From NCBI GenBank assembly GCA_964424105.1, contig CAYRHJ010000018.1, positions 62,001-126,000 of the forward strand: a DNA stretch of 64,000 nucleotides, given 5' to 3'. The stretch's first letter is position 1, and every line of letters starts with the position of its first letter. Origin of the DNA: CAYRHJ01 sp964424105 (GTDB taxonomy: Bacteria; Planctomycetota; Phycisphaerae; UBA1845). The notes beneath the pieces were generated by a model. That model was not told the origin of the DNA. It did no database searches and saw only the letters and a list, made by a program, of their open reading frames with translations. This document shows, one piece after another, positions 8,343-17,154 of this stretch. A program made the translations under genes and the position numbers.

Positions 8343-9801
8343 CATTGTGATTCTCGGCGCCGGCTTTGCAGGCAGCATCCTCGCCGCCATCGCAGCCAAC
8401 GCGGGCCGACGGGTCATCTTGCTCGAACGGTCCCGCCATCCGCGATTCGCCATCGGTGAATCGTCCACGCCGCTCGCCAATCTCAAATTGGAATCGTTGG
8501 CCCGCGAATTCGATCTTCATTGGCTGGCCGATTTTGCAAAATACGGCACATGGAAGCGCACCCATCCGGAAATCGCGTGTGGTTTGAAGCGCGGTTTCAG
8601 CTATTTCAATCACCACCCAGGCCAAGATTTCACCGCAACCGCCGATCACCAGACCGAACTGCTCGTAGCCGCGAGTCCGAATGACGAGCTGGGAGACACA
8701 CATTGGTATCGCGAGCAATTCGACCATTTCCTCCTCGACCGGGCCCTGGAATCCGGAATCTGCTATCGCGATGAATTCACGCTCCTCGCCATCAACGAAA
8801 CCGGCCAATGGTTCATCTATGGCCGTGCGGCAGACGGGCCGGTGCATATTCGCGCTTCATTTCTGGTCGATGCCACCGGCGGCATGTCGGAAGCCTCGCG
8901 CGAATTAGGACTCGTCAATGAACCGCATCGCTTGCGGACATCCACCAGTGCACTATTCGGTCACTTTCGCGACGTCTTGCCCTGGAACGACGTGCTTCAA
9001 CAAGGCGGTATATCCACCGCGGATCATCCCTTTTCAGCCGACGCATCCGCGATGCACCACCTGGGCCACGGGTTCTGGATGTGGGTCTTGCGATTCGATA
9101 ACGGTGTGACCAGTGCGGGATTCTCGCTGCCGCCATCCCATCCAACCGATCCATCCGTTCCACCGCAAGATCAATGGAACGACATGACCCGTCGATTTCC
9201 TACCATAGCAAGGCAGTTTCAAAACGCCCACACCGTGCAGCCCATACGCCGCACCGGGCGTTTACAGCGCCGTCTATCACGATCCGCCGGACCGAATTGG
9301 GCCTTACTTCCGCACACCGCCGGCTTCGTCGATCCCTGGTTCAGCACGGGAATCGCCCACACCTTGTTCGGCGTGCAGCGGCTTGCGAAAATCCTGATCG
9401 ACGGTTCAATCTTTCCGATGTCACAGGCTCGACTCGCCGAATATGAGACAGCCGTGTTCGCCGAATGCGAAGTGATCGATCGTCTGACCGCAGCCTGCCT
9501 GAACCGGTTGGATTGCTTCCCAGTCATGACGACGTTGGCCATGCTCTATTTCGTCGCCGCGACGCATCAGGAAGAACGCATTCGCCAAAACGCCGGCTGG
9601 CAGTCCGCGTTCTTGCTCGCGGACGATCCGCATTTCCTCCAGATCATCGACCACGTGATCGCGGAGTCCGAACGCATCTCCCGCGACGATGCCCATCGGT
9701 TCCTGCGTTGCGTGTGCGACCGACTCGCTCCCTACAACCGCGTGGGACTGTGCGACTCAAAACGCCAAAACCTGTATCCCTACACGACCGCCGCAACCTG
9801 A
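8323..9801 (+). CDS. FAD-dependent halogenase-like oxidoreductase
   Basis: A 492-residue flavoprotein of the PHBH/tryptophan-halogenase superfamily. Visible are the dinucleotide motif GAGFAG (12-17), the acidic ribose binder LLER, the GESSTP segment (45-50), KRG (89-91) at the place of the halogenase lysine motif, and FVDPWFSTG (335-343), which fits the Fx.Px.Sx.G halogenase signature. The usual WxWxIP is altered to WMWVLR (252-257), so halogenation is uncertain and oxidation or reduction remains possible. A separate NAD(P)H flavin reductase would be needed and none is adjacent. It overlaps the radical SAM gene by 20 bases and closes the operon. Confidence 0.72.
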   Translation: MLRESFDIVILGAGFAGSILAAIAANAGRRVILLERSRHPRFAIGESSTPLANLKLESLAREFDLHWLADFAKYGTWKRTHPEIACGLKRGFSYFNHHPGQDFTATADHQTELLVAASPNDELGDTHWYREQFDHFLLDRALESGICYRDEFTLLAINETGQWFIYGRAADGPVHIRASFLVDATGGMSEASRELGLVNEPHRLRTSTSALFGHFRDVLPWNDVLQQGGISTADHPFSADASAMHHLGHGFWMWVLRFDNGVTSAGFSLPPSHPTDPSVPPQDQWNDMTRRFPTIARQFQNAHTVQPIRRTGRLQRRLSRSAGPNWALLPHTAGFVDPWFSTGIAHTLFGVQRLAKILIDGSIFPMSQARLAEYETAVFAECEVIDRLTAACLNRLDCFPVMTTLAMLYFVAATHQEERIRQNAGWQSAFLLADDPHFLQIIDHVIAESERISRDDAHRFLRCVCDRLAPYNRVGLCDSKRQNLYPYTTAAT

Positions 9802-9870
9802 CGACCATCTTGGCAGAAAAACTCGGTCGTCCCCGGTCGGATTTCTGCCAGAAACTTCGATCCACCCCAT

Positions 9871-10593
9871 CTACGGAACCCGCGCGACAGCCATCAGCGA
9901 CAGTCCGATCGGAAACGGAATCCTCCCGATGGCATGTCGCTCCATCGCAAAAATCACTTCCAACCATCGCCCCCACCGACTTTGCACTTCGAAATGATGA
10001 CCTTTCCGCACCACGTTCCGCCATACAATCGCTGGAACCAGCACGGGGCTTAAAAGGGCATTAAAGTAATAGCAACGTGCATCAACAAATCCTGCCAACG
10101 CCAGCCGCGATCGCAACCGCGACGCCGTGTAACGACGGTGGTGGCCGTTGATCTCGTCGTGGATGCCGAATAGCCACGGCATCGCGGGCACCGTCAAGAA
10201 AACATGACCGCCGCCTGACAACATCGTCCCGACGCTTCGCAGCGCGTCTACGTCGTCTTCGATATGCTCCAAAACGTCAAACAGGCAAACCACGTCGAAT
10301 TTCGGCAGGCCCGAGGGAACCGCCGAGGGGATGGCACCCAGGTGAACCGGACAGCCCGCCAGCCTGCGAGCATGTTCAACCGCCTCCGCGCAGGAATCCA
10401 AACCCATGCTTTCACCGAACGTCGCCAGGCTCTTGAGCAGCGTCCCGCCGCCACAGCCCACCTCCAGAATCCTAAGCCCCCGTCGATGGGTCAGCGTTCG
10501 CTGAAACACGTCGATGATCACGCGCTGCCGCGCCCGATACCACCAATGTCCCCGCTCCAATTCAAATGTCTGAAGCTGATAGTCCCGCTCCAC
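9871..10593 (-). CDS. Class I SAM-dependent methyltransferase
   Basis: A 240-residue methyltransferase. Motif I is RILEVGCGGGTLL (about residues 41-53), motif II is GLDSC, and the post-motif region FDVVCLFDVLEHIEDD (about 98-113) is the usual UbiE/COQ5-like DxLEH signature. The N-terminus with HWWYRARQRVI is typical of small methyltransferases paired with glycosyltransferases. A C-terminal hydrophobic segment (YYFNALLSPVLVPAIVW) may touch the membrane. The gene starts 18 bases after the GT2 stop, so the two form an operon. The target (lipid, sugar or small molecule) is unknown. Confidence 0.82.
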   Translation of the reverse strand: MERDYQLQTFELERGHWWYRARQRVIIDVFQRTLTHRRGLRILEVGCGGGTLLKSLATFGESMGLDSCAEAVEHARRLAGCPVHLGAIPSAVPSGLPKFDVVCLFDVLEHIEDDVDALRSVGTMLSGGGHVFLTVPAMPWLFGIHDEINGHHRRYTASRLRSRLALAGFVDARCYYFNALLSPVLVPAIVWRNVVRKGHHFEVQSRWGRWLEVIFAMERHAIGRIPFPIGLSLMAVARVP

Positions 10594-10611
10594 GCTGACA
10601 TCCCCAAAGGC

Positions 10612-11682
10612 TCAACCCAGCGCGACCGGCCAAACGCCCGTCTCCTCCGCATGAACGCCTTGATCCTGCCACGCCGGCTCCGACGGACCAGGCCCCGCTG
10701 AATCCAACATATCCAAGACGGACGGCACCTCCCAACGACGGCCCATCGCCCCGCGCAACAATCGCTCGTCCGTCGTGCCCGAAACCACGTACGTCGGGCG
10801 ACGCTTCAATTCCACGTACGCCCGCCCCAGATACTCGCCGATGATTCCCAGCGCCAGCATTTGCATCCCCCCCCAGAAAATCACCCAAAATATAACCGTC
10901 GTCCAACCTTCCACTTCAATCCGACCCGTCAATCGCATGACCACGACGACGGCTAAGTAAACGAAGCTTCCCAACATCGCCAACACGCCCGCCACCGCCG
11001 ATGCTCGCAGCGGCACCCATGAAAAATCCAGCAGACCGTCCATGGCCAACCGGACCAATTTCCTCGGCGTGTACTTCGGGTCTCCATGGGCGCGTGCCTG
11101 CCGCTCGACCGTCAAGCCGATCTGTCGAAAACCCACCCAGGCACGCAGCCCGCGGATAAATCGGCTGCGTTCCGGCAATCCGTTCAACGCATCCACCACC
11201 CGCCGGCTCATCAGACAAAAATCCCCCGCATCCCCCGGGATACCGTCACTGCTGAGCAGACGCAGGACTCGGTAAAAAAGCCAATAACACAGTCGCCGTA
11301 TTCGCCCCTCCTTGCGACGAACGCGTACCGCATAAACCGTGTCGTATCCCGCTCGCCACAATTCCACGAATCGGGGGATGGCCTCCGGTTCATCCTGAAG
11401 GTCACCGTCCATGACCACCACCGCGTCACCCGTTGCATACGCCAGCCCCGCCGTGATCGCCGCCTGATGGCCGAAATTCCTCGCCAACCGAACGCCATGC
11501 CAACGCGAGTCCTGCCGGGCCAGCGCTTCCACGATGCTGGCAGATTCGTCCGTGCTCGCGTCGTCAACCACGATCACGTCGTAATCGCAATTCAAATCCA
11601 GCAACACTGCCGTCAATCGGGCATGAAGTTCCGGCAGATTCGACTGCTCGTTATAAACCGGTACGACGACGCAAAGACGCAC
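10612..11682 (-). CDS. GT2 membrane glycosyltransferase (polyprenyl-phosphate sugar transferase type)
   Basis: About 356 residues. An N-terminal GT-A domain begins with VVVPVYNEQSNL, has the VDDASTD nucleotide-binding aspartates and the catalytic metal DGDLQDEPE, then two C-terminal membrane helices (ASAVAGVLAMLGSFVYLAVV and TVIFWVIFWGGMQMLALGII) and the GEYLGRAYVELKRRP tail. This is the DPM1/GtrB/ArnC architecture, moving a sugar from a nucleotide onto polyprenyl phosphate. I use the GTG at 11682, because GGAGGAGGG stands eight bases before it. The longer frame to 11874 reads through repeats. First gene of a GT2-methyltransferase pair. Confidence 0.87.
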   Translation of the reverse strand: MRLCVVVPVYNEQSNLPELHARLTAVLLDLNCDYDVIVVDDASTDESASIVEALARQDSRWHGVRLARNFGHQAAITAGLAYATGDAVVVMDGDLQDEPEAIPRFVELWRAGYDTVYAVRVRRKEGRIRRLCYWLFYRVLRLLSSDGIPGDAGDFCLMSRRVVDALNGLPERSRFIRGLRAWVGFRQIGLTVERQARAHGDPKYTPRKLVRLAMDGLLDFSWVPLRASAVAGVLAMLGSFVYLAVVVVMRLTGRIEVEGWTTVIFWVIFWGGMQMLALGIIGEYLGRAYVELKRRPTYVVSGTTDERLLRGAMGRRWEVPSVLDMLDSAGPGPSEPAWQDQGVHAEETGVWPVALG

Positions 11683-11765
11683 GAGTCGTTCCCTCCTCCC
11701 GTAATCAGTCACGATACCGCCCACCTGTGTCATTTCGACAAACGCCGCAATCCAGAACACCATTC

Positions 11766-11794
11766 CGTCATTCCCGCGAACGCCGGAATCCAGG
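11766..11794. repeat. REP-like palindrome (family A)
   Basis: One copy of the GTCATTCC(C/G)GCG...CGCCGGAATCCAG palindrome, directly upstream of the glycosyltransferase gene and abutting the 67-bp tandem array. Arms CCGCG...CGCCGG pair imperfectly. Confidence 0.65.
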
Positions 11795-11995
11795 GCGGGT
11801 GGCCCACCTCCTTCGGAGGTGGGGGACCCGATGATTAAAACACCATGACTTCGTACGTCAGGCGGGTGGCCCACCTCCTTCGGAGGTGGGGGACCCGATG
11901 ATTAAAACACCACGACTTCATACGTCAGGCGGGTGGCCCACCTCCTTCGGAGGTGGGGGACCCGATGATTAAAACGCCACGACTTCGTACGTCAG
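11795..11995. repeat. 67-bp unit, three tandem copies
   Basis: Three head-to-tail copies of 67 bases (11795-11861, 11862-11928, 11929-11995) with very few differences. Each unit contains the hairpin CCCACCTCCTTCGGAGGTGG followed by GGGACCCGATGATTAAAAC and ACTTCRTACGTCAG. There are no unique spacers, so this is a tandem amplification and not CRISPR. The hairpin core is the same repeat family seen singly at 53231, 53482, 57265 and 57520. Confidence 0.92.
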
Positions 11996-12064
11996 GTTAC
12001 TCCCGCCTCTAAACGACCCCCGACCGTCAGCCCGCGGAATCACAGCCAAACCATTTCAACCGCG

Positions 12065-14158
12065 TTATCGCCGTCTCGATAATTGCGACAATTCAAACTG
12101 ACTACACTCTCGCGACCGGGCCAAGGATTGCTCCGCCTCTCGTTCCACGCGATAGACGCTGGCCGAACCGTTTCGATAAACGCACGTCAGGAACGGAACG
12201 TCCCATTGCCACCTCCCCGCCGACGCATCGCCCACGATGAAATCTATGTCCCACCGCTCGACGATACCTCGCAACCGTTCACCCGCCGCATCGCCATACA
12301 ATGCGCTCAGGTCAGCCAGCGCCGGACGCGTGTCGAAAAAGTCGACCCAAGCCTCGCCGTTCTCCAATACGATCCGCCGACCGGAAAACACCCCGGCACT
12401 CGAACGTCCCTCCCGAAAATGCGGCTGGGCGATCAGGCTTCGCGGCGGCGTGGACTGATTCACGTACCGGTAGCACTCGTACAAATCGCGAGTTATCACG
12501 TCGCTGCCCACGCGAGTGTCCCACAACGCTTTCCGCCGCAACGCCAGCGCGTTGTCAGCCACAGCCCCCAGCAGAACCAGCGCCGCGAGAATCGTTACAG
12601 GTTTCGATGCGCGAAGCACGCGGCCGCTGATGTCAACGAGCACCGGCCCTGCGAGCGCCAGCGTCAATGCCGAGACCAGGTAAAACATGTGCATCGACAC
12701 GTTCCATTCGAATCCACGTTGTATCGGGAACAGGACAAACCCCGCGCACGTGATGACCAACGTCAAAATGATGAACCGGTCAGCGATCGGTGCAGTGGAT
12801 GGCCGCCGGCCAAACCCCATTCGAAACACCGCATAGGCGATGACCACCAAGCCCAGGTGAAATCGAATGACCAGGCACATCACCAAAATCGCCGGCCACT
12901 TGATGAATGGATGAAGTGCGTTAACCGTCGATCGAATCGATTCCCCCACCAGCGATTGCATCGACGACTCCGTCGTCCACCACCAACTCAAGAACGCGCC
13001 GGGCTTCAACAACATCTGCGGATTCATGTCCGCGTTGGCCACCTGCCACCAGCGAAGCGTCACGATCAGACCCGTTACCGCCAGGCATGCGAACAAAATT
13101 CCATATTCACGGCCTCGCTGGAAATGGACTGCCGCACACATCAGACCCGCCGGAACCACCGCCAACGCATAGTTGGCCTTGTAGTACAAAAGTAACCCCG
13201 CCAACAGCGTCGTCACCAACCAACACCCCCGCGACGGCGTCGGCTTCTGCGTCAGGTAGAAAACGATCAGAAACACGCCCATCAAGCCGAACGACGTCGG
13301 GTAGCTTAAATAGAAATAATACAGCAGGTCGTTTCGGAATATCGGCCAACCCGCGATTCCCACGAAACCAAACAGGCAGAGACTGGATGCAAAAGCAGCC
13401 CCCCGCCCGAATCGGCCGACCATTCCCAAGTAACACGCCAGACTCGTTAACAGGTATCGAAACGGAAGCGCCAGATAGAAATACGCCTCGACCGCGGACA
13501 ATCCCGAAATCCGACGAACCATTTCACACCACACGTCGGGCATCTGGTGATACGCCCACGACTTGGCCCCGGCCATGAACGGAATCGTTTCCGGCGGAAC
13601 CCCGCGAGACAGCTCCGCGACCAACATGGCGTGAAGCACATGGTCCCCATAGGGCAACATGTGCACTTGGCCATCACGATGTTCCACCACCGAGGTCGAA
13701 TGACTCCAAATCACGGCGAATGCCACCGCCGACGTCCAAATCAGCACCGAGAAAAACGACACACGTTCGCCGCGCTGTTGCCGATCCCGATTCCTGAAGT
13801 AATCGATCGGGACCACGATGGCGAGAATCACAAGAACCACCCAGACGGCCCGTTCCACCCCCAACCAACAACTCGCGTACCAGACCATCGGCGTGATCAG
13901 CGATCCCAAAATCAGCGATGAAATAACGAATTCCATCCTCCGCGCCGAACCCAATCGAAACACCCACCGCTGTAGGGCATAACCGGGCGCAAAACCAAGC
14001 GCGTACAACGCAACCAATCCGCGAAGTCCGGCGCCGATGGACAGCCCATGTCGAATTCGAAGGTAGCCCACGAACGCCAGCAGCATTCCCAGAATAAGCG
14101 CAGCCGCCCATCCCTGTTTCAACCCCCGTTCGATCTGGGATTTCGAACTGCACATCAT
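12065..14158 (-). CDS. Large polytopic membrane protein, probable GT-C-type glycosyltransferase
   Basis: About 697 residues with more than ten predicted membrane helices in the first three quarters, then a soluble C-terminal domain (about 100-130 residues, from RDLYECYRYVNQSTPPRSL). This is the layout of PMT/ArnT-like GT-C enzymes, which take sugars from polyprenyl phosphates. An acidic pair in the first periplasmic loop is not obvious, so the call rests on topology. It is on the same strand as the GT2 gene, which could supply its donor. The ATG at 14158 is picked over 14224, whose extension is charged and lies in the divergent promoter region. Substrate unknown. Confidence 0.6.
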   Translation of the reverse strand: MMCSSKSQIERGLKQGWAAALILGMLLAFVGYLRIRHGLSIGAGLRGLVALYALGFAPGYALQRWVFRLGSARRMEFVISSLILGSLITPMVWYASCWLGVERAVWVVLVILAIVVPIDYFRNRDRQQRGERVSFFSVLIWTSAVAFAVIWSHSTSVVEHRDGQVHMLPYGDHVLHAMLVAELSRGVPPETIPFMAGAKSWAYHQMPDVWCEMVRRISGLSAVEAYFYLALPFRYLLTSLACYLGMVGRFGRGAAFASSLCLFGFVGIAGWPIFRNDLLYYFYLSYPTSFGLMGVFLIVFYLTQKPTPSRGCWLVTTLLAGLLLYYKANYALAVVPAGLMCAAVHFQRGREYGILFACLAVTGLIVTLRWWQVANADMNPQMLLKPGAFLSWWWTTESSMQSLVGESIRSTVNALHPFIKWPAILVMCLVIRFHLGLVVIAYAVFRMGFGRRPSTAPIADRFIILTLVITCAGFVLFPIQRGFEWNVSMHMFYLVSALTLALAGPVLVDISGRVLRASKPVTILAALVLLGAVADNALALRRKALWDTRVGSDVITRDLYECYRYVNQSTPPRSLIAQPHFREGRSSAGVFSGRRIVLENGEAWVDFFDTRPALADLSALYGDAAGERLRGIVERWDIDFIVGDASAGRWQWDVPFLTCVYRNGSASVYRVEREAEQSLARSRECSQFELSQLSRRR

Positions 14159-14330
14159 TCTGTCCAGGTGCACTACCCGCCCATGGGTCCGATATCTGCG
14201 GTCCACGCAACGCGTTATCGGCACACCCCAAGCCGCACTTTTGAGGTCAACTCGCTTCCCAAGCCCGTCGATACGCGAAACGGCGGTGTCTGCTCCGATT
14301 TATGATCCCTGCGTTGTGGGAGTTTCCGAC

Positions 14331-15929
14331 ATGTTGGTCGAGCTGAATGGTCCCCAATCGACGACCCCGTCGGAAAAACCAGGCCACGCATTTTCAAGCC
14401 CCGCCAGACCGCTTGTCGTGCAACTGATCCACCCCCCACAGCGAATCTCCGCGGCCAACCTCGTCTCCTCCGTGGCTATTCCTCCGTTGGGCTGTGCCTA
14501 TCTCGCCGCCGCATTGGAACAAGCCGGCCACAAAGTGGTCGTCCTCGATGCCGTTGGCCGCGGTCTCGGTCACGTATTCGACTGCGACGGTCGACCCCAT
14601 CAGGGACTGGATTTCGACGCCATTGTCCAAAACATCGATCCCAACGCTGATTTGATCGGAATGGGGATAATGTTTTCCTGTTCCTGGCCACCACTGCGGA
14701 AACTCGTCCATCGCATCCGCGCCGCGTTCCCGGAAATCCCCATCGTTTTGGGGGGTGAACACCCGACAGCCTTGCCGCAGTTGGTTTTTGACGAGTCCCC
14801 GACGGATTACATCGTCATGGGTGAAGGCGAGGAGACCCTGTTGGAATTGTGCCAGCGCATCGCCGCCGGCCAACCGACGGCTGACATTCCCGGAACGGCG
14901 TTGCGGACCGCACAGGGCGTAAAAATCAACCCCCGTCGAGCGCGGATTCGCGATGTGGATGATATCCCCCAACCCGCATGGCATCATTTCGACGTCGACG
15001 CCTACATTCGCCTGGGGCAACCGCACGGAAGCGCCGACGGGCGGTCCATGCCCATGTTGGCCACGCGCGGATGTCCCTATCAATGCACGTTTTGCGGTTC
15101 ACCCGGAATGTGGGGCACGACCTGGCGACCCCGCCAGGTCGCCCGTGTGGTCGACGAGATGCAACAGTACATGCTCCAATATGGCGCCAACGACTTTCAG
15201 TTTGAAGACCTGACCGCCGTCGTTCGCCGGGACTGGATCCTTGATTTTTGTACCGAATTGGTCCGTCGAGGACTGAAAGTATCCTGGCAACTGCCATCGG
15301 GGACACGCAGCGAAGCCATCGATGCCGACGTCGCACGGGCGATGTTCCAAGCCGGCTGCCGTCAGTTTTCCTACGCTTTTGAATCCGGGTCACCGGAAAT
15401 GCTGAAACGAATCAAGAAAAAAATTCATCTCGATCGTGCATTTGAATCCGCCAGGGACGCAATGGCCGCAGGCATTCGTGTGCAGTGTATCTTTATTTAT
15501 GGTTTTCCCGGCGAGACGTGGCGACAATTGTGGCAGACCTACCGAACCATCATTCGCTGCGCGATGATGGGCTTTTCCGAAGTTTCCATTTGTGCTTTAT
15601 CACCACTACCCAATACCGAAATTTATCGCGAACTCGACGCCGAAGGTCGTATCAAACTAGACGATGCCTATTTCGATTCGATTTTCGGGTATCTGAGCGT
15701 CTGGCAACAGAAGTCGTGGAACGCGCGACTGCCCAACATTATTCTGCGATGCTTGATTTTATTCAGTTTTGCGAGCTTTTTCGCAGTCGCTTTTACCAGG
15801 CGGCCCAGTCGTTTCTGGGGTCTGATTCGCGGTCTATTCACGCAATCATCCGGCGGAAAGATGGCCAAAATACTGAAAGGGTTGGCCAACAACGCTCGCC
15901 TGATGCGTGGCCGGGCGGTTACGGAATGA
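14331..15929 (+). CDS. B12-binding radical SAM protein (BchE/methylase class)
   Basis: About 532 residues. An N-terminal cobalamin-binding Rossmann domain includes PPLGCAYLAAALEQAGHKVVVLD (given in part), then VLGGEHPTALP and the GEGEETLLEL loop. The radical SAM core has RGCPYQCTFC (Cys about 248, 252 and 255). A short membrane segment (LILFSFASFFAVAF) lies near the C-terminus. Class B radical SAM methylases and anaerobic cyclases of the BchE type share this order. The start at 14331 follows GGGAG; an earlier ATG at 14241 gives a non-homologous-looking leader. It converges on the heme oxygenase gene with nine bases between stops. Substrate unknown. Confidence 0.83.
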   Translation: MLVELNGPQSTTPSEKPGHAFSSPARPLVVQLIHPPQRISAANLVSSVAIPPLGCAYLAAALEQAGHKVVVLDAVGRGLGHVFDCDGRPHQGLDFDAIVQNIDPNADLIGMGIMFSCSWPPLRKLVHRIRAAFPEIPIVLGGEHPTALPQLVFDESPTDYIVMGEGEETLLELCQRIAAGQPTADIPGTALRTAQGVKINPRRARIRDVDDIPQPAWHHFDVDAYIRLGQPHGSADGRSMPMLATRGCPYQCTFCGSPGMWGTTWRPRQVARVVDEMQQYMLQYGANDFQFEDLTAVVRRDWILDFCTELVRRGLKVSWQLPSGTRSEAIDADVARAMFQAGCRQFSYAFESGSPEMLKRIKKKIHLDRAFESARDAMAAGIRVQCIFIYGFPGETWRQLWQTYRTIIRCAMMGFSEVSICALSPLPNTEIYRELDAEGRIKLDDAYFDSIFGYLSVWQQKSWNARLPNIILRCLILFSFASFFAVAFTRRPSRFWGLIRGLFTQSSGGKMAKILKGLANNARLMRGRAVTE

Positions 15930-15938
15930 CGGCTGTTT

Positions 15939-16646
15939 TCAGCGGGCATGTGGACATACCGGCCCGCGACGGCCCGGAATCCCGGCGAAGTTCGATTCGC
16001 CCGATTCGCCCGATTTGCTCGATAACCCGTCGCTGATGGCGTAAATCCAGGCGAACATGTCCCGTGCGGCTGACACCAGCAATTCACCATCCCCAGGATT
16101 GAAATCAATCGAATCCATGTCTTGCTTGAACTGCATCCAATATTCCCGCTGTTGGTCCCCGTATGGATCCAGATAGCGAAGACCTCGACCGTCGTTCAAC
16201 GCCAAGCATTTCTTGACGGCTTTGGAAATGAACTTTGACCCGTTATTGCTCCCTTCCAAAACGTAATGGTAGCCCAGCAGCCGCAATGGGTTATCCAAGA
16301 CGTCGCGATCGATGGCCGCGCGGAACTGTGAAACGACAGCAAGCGGCTTGATCGCGCCCATGTCAACGCCGAAATATCGAAGATCTTCCACCAGGTACGG
16401 TTCTTGATATTGAAAGTCCCGCACAACCATGGCAATGGCGTGACCGCGCTCCACGACCGCCCGCAGGGCGTTTTCCAGGGCCTGATGCACGAAAAACATC
16501 TGGGTCAGGTATTGCAGGTATTCGTCACGTGATATCGCGCCGTGGATCAGGCGTTGTTGATAGGGATGCGACTCAGCCTTGGTATGAAGGTCCGCCGTCG
16601 ATTCCTTCAGCAACGCCATGATCGATCGTACGTTCGTTCTGATCAT
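15939..16646 (-). CDS. Heme oxygenase-family protein (biliverdin-producing type)
   Basis: About 235 residues (or 226 from the ATG at 16619). The N-terminal helix LLKESTADLHTKAE carries the proximal heme-ligand histidine (about residue 21). The distal helix appears as GYHYVLEGSNNGSKFI, equivalent to the glycine-rich distal segment of bacterial heme oxygenases. The length fits HmuO/BphO-type enzymes, which open heme to biliverdin, CO and Fe2+. The tail after residue 210 is Ser/Gly/Arg-rich and probably disordered. A 19-bp Fur-like palindrome lies 145 bases upstream (16791-16809), suggesting iron control. Reductase and heme uptake genes are not adjacent. Confidence 0.75.
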   Translation of the reverse strand: MIRTNVRSIMALLKESTADLHTKAESHPYQQRLIHGAISRDEYLQYLTQMFFVHQALENALRAVVERGHAIAMVVRDFQYQEPYLVEDLRYFGVDMGAIKPLAVVSQFRAAIDRDVLDNPLRLLGYHYVLEGSNNGSKFISKAVKKCLALNDGRGLRYLDPYGDQQREYWMQFKQDMDSIDFNPGDGELLVSAARDMFAWIYAISDGLSSKSGESGESNFAGIPGRRGPVCPHAR

Positions 16647-16790
16647 TTACGGGCACTCCGTGTTCTTGATTGTGATTCGATTTTGCGATGGTCGTGTAAC
16701 CGATTTGAAAGGCTCGGGGATATTGCCAGTCGTTATTGGCAGATTCCGTCGACTTCCATTTTCGCTTCCGCGCCGCTATTCCGAATTGTA

Positions 16791-16809
16791 ATTGAGACCG
16801 AGTCTCAAT
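16791..16809. promoter_or_regulatory. Fur-like operator upstream of heme oxygenase
   Basis: ATTGAGACCGAGTCTCAAT: perfect 8-base arms around CGA. The outer seven bases on each side equal those of the Fur/iron-box type ATTGAGA-N5-TCTCAAT. It lies 145 bases before the heme oxygenase start on the minus strand, next to a TACAAT hexamer (minus strand) that could be part of the promoter. Identity as a Fur site is inferred from pattern and from the target gene. Confidence 0.55.
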
Positions 16810-16984
16810 ACGGAGAGGATTGTAAGGCCCATTCGGGCGGCCCGCAACTCTAAAACGGTTTTCACAAAAAAAATGAATCCGGGACCGAATTCGAGGCTGT
16901 GGACCATCCGCGGATTCCGACGCGGACCACTTACGGTGGCCATTGTGACGTCGGCACACATGGAGCGGGGAATGCCCGCATCCG

Positions 16985-17072
16985 TCATTCCGGCGCAGGA
17001 CCGCATCCGTCATTCCGGCGCAAGCCGGAATCCAGAAAACGCGGCCTGGACTCCGGCGTTCGCCGGAGTGAC
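16985..17072. repeat. REP-like palindromes (family A), clustered
   Basis: Several half- and full-length copies of GTCATTCCGGCG...CCGGAATCCAG in both orientations. A forward copy with a truncated neighbour is followed by the reverse form ACTCCGGCGTTCGCCGGAGT. The block runs straight into the 30-bp tandem repeat. Confidence 0.8.
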
Positions 17073-17154
17073 GATGGGGACGATCCCGCTCGGCGGCATG
17101 ACGATGGGGACGATCCGGCTCGGCGGCATGACGATGGGGATGATCCCGCTCGCG
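17068..17154. repeat. 30-bp tandem repeat, about three copies
   Basis: Unit beginning RTGACGATGGGGACGATCC and ending GCTCGGCGGC, repeated at 17068, 17098 and 17128 (the last diverges after about 27 bases). The 30-base period keeps a frame open, so it creates spurious ORFs. It is continuous with the REP cluster and probably grew from its edge. Confidence 0.85.

Noticed and set aside
11795..11995. CRISPR array
   Set aside because: The three repeats are directly contiguous with no spacers and carry a hairpin; tandem duplication explains them.
15939..16646. TenA/thiaminase-like protein
   Set aside because: Fold is similar, but the DLH segment and the GYHYVLEGSNNG distal helix fit heme oxygenase better, and the Fur-like site agrees.
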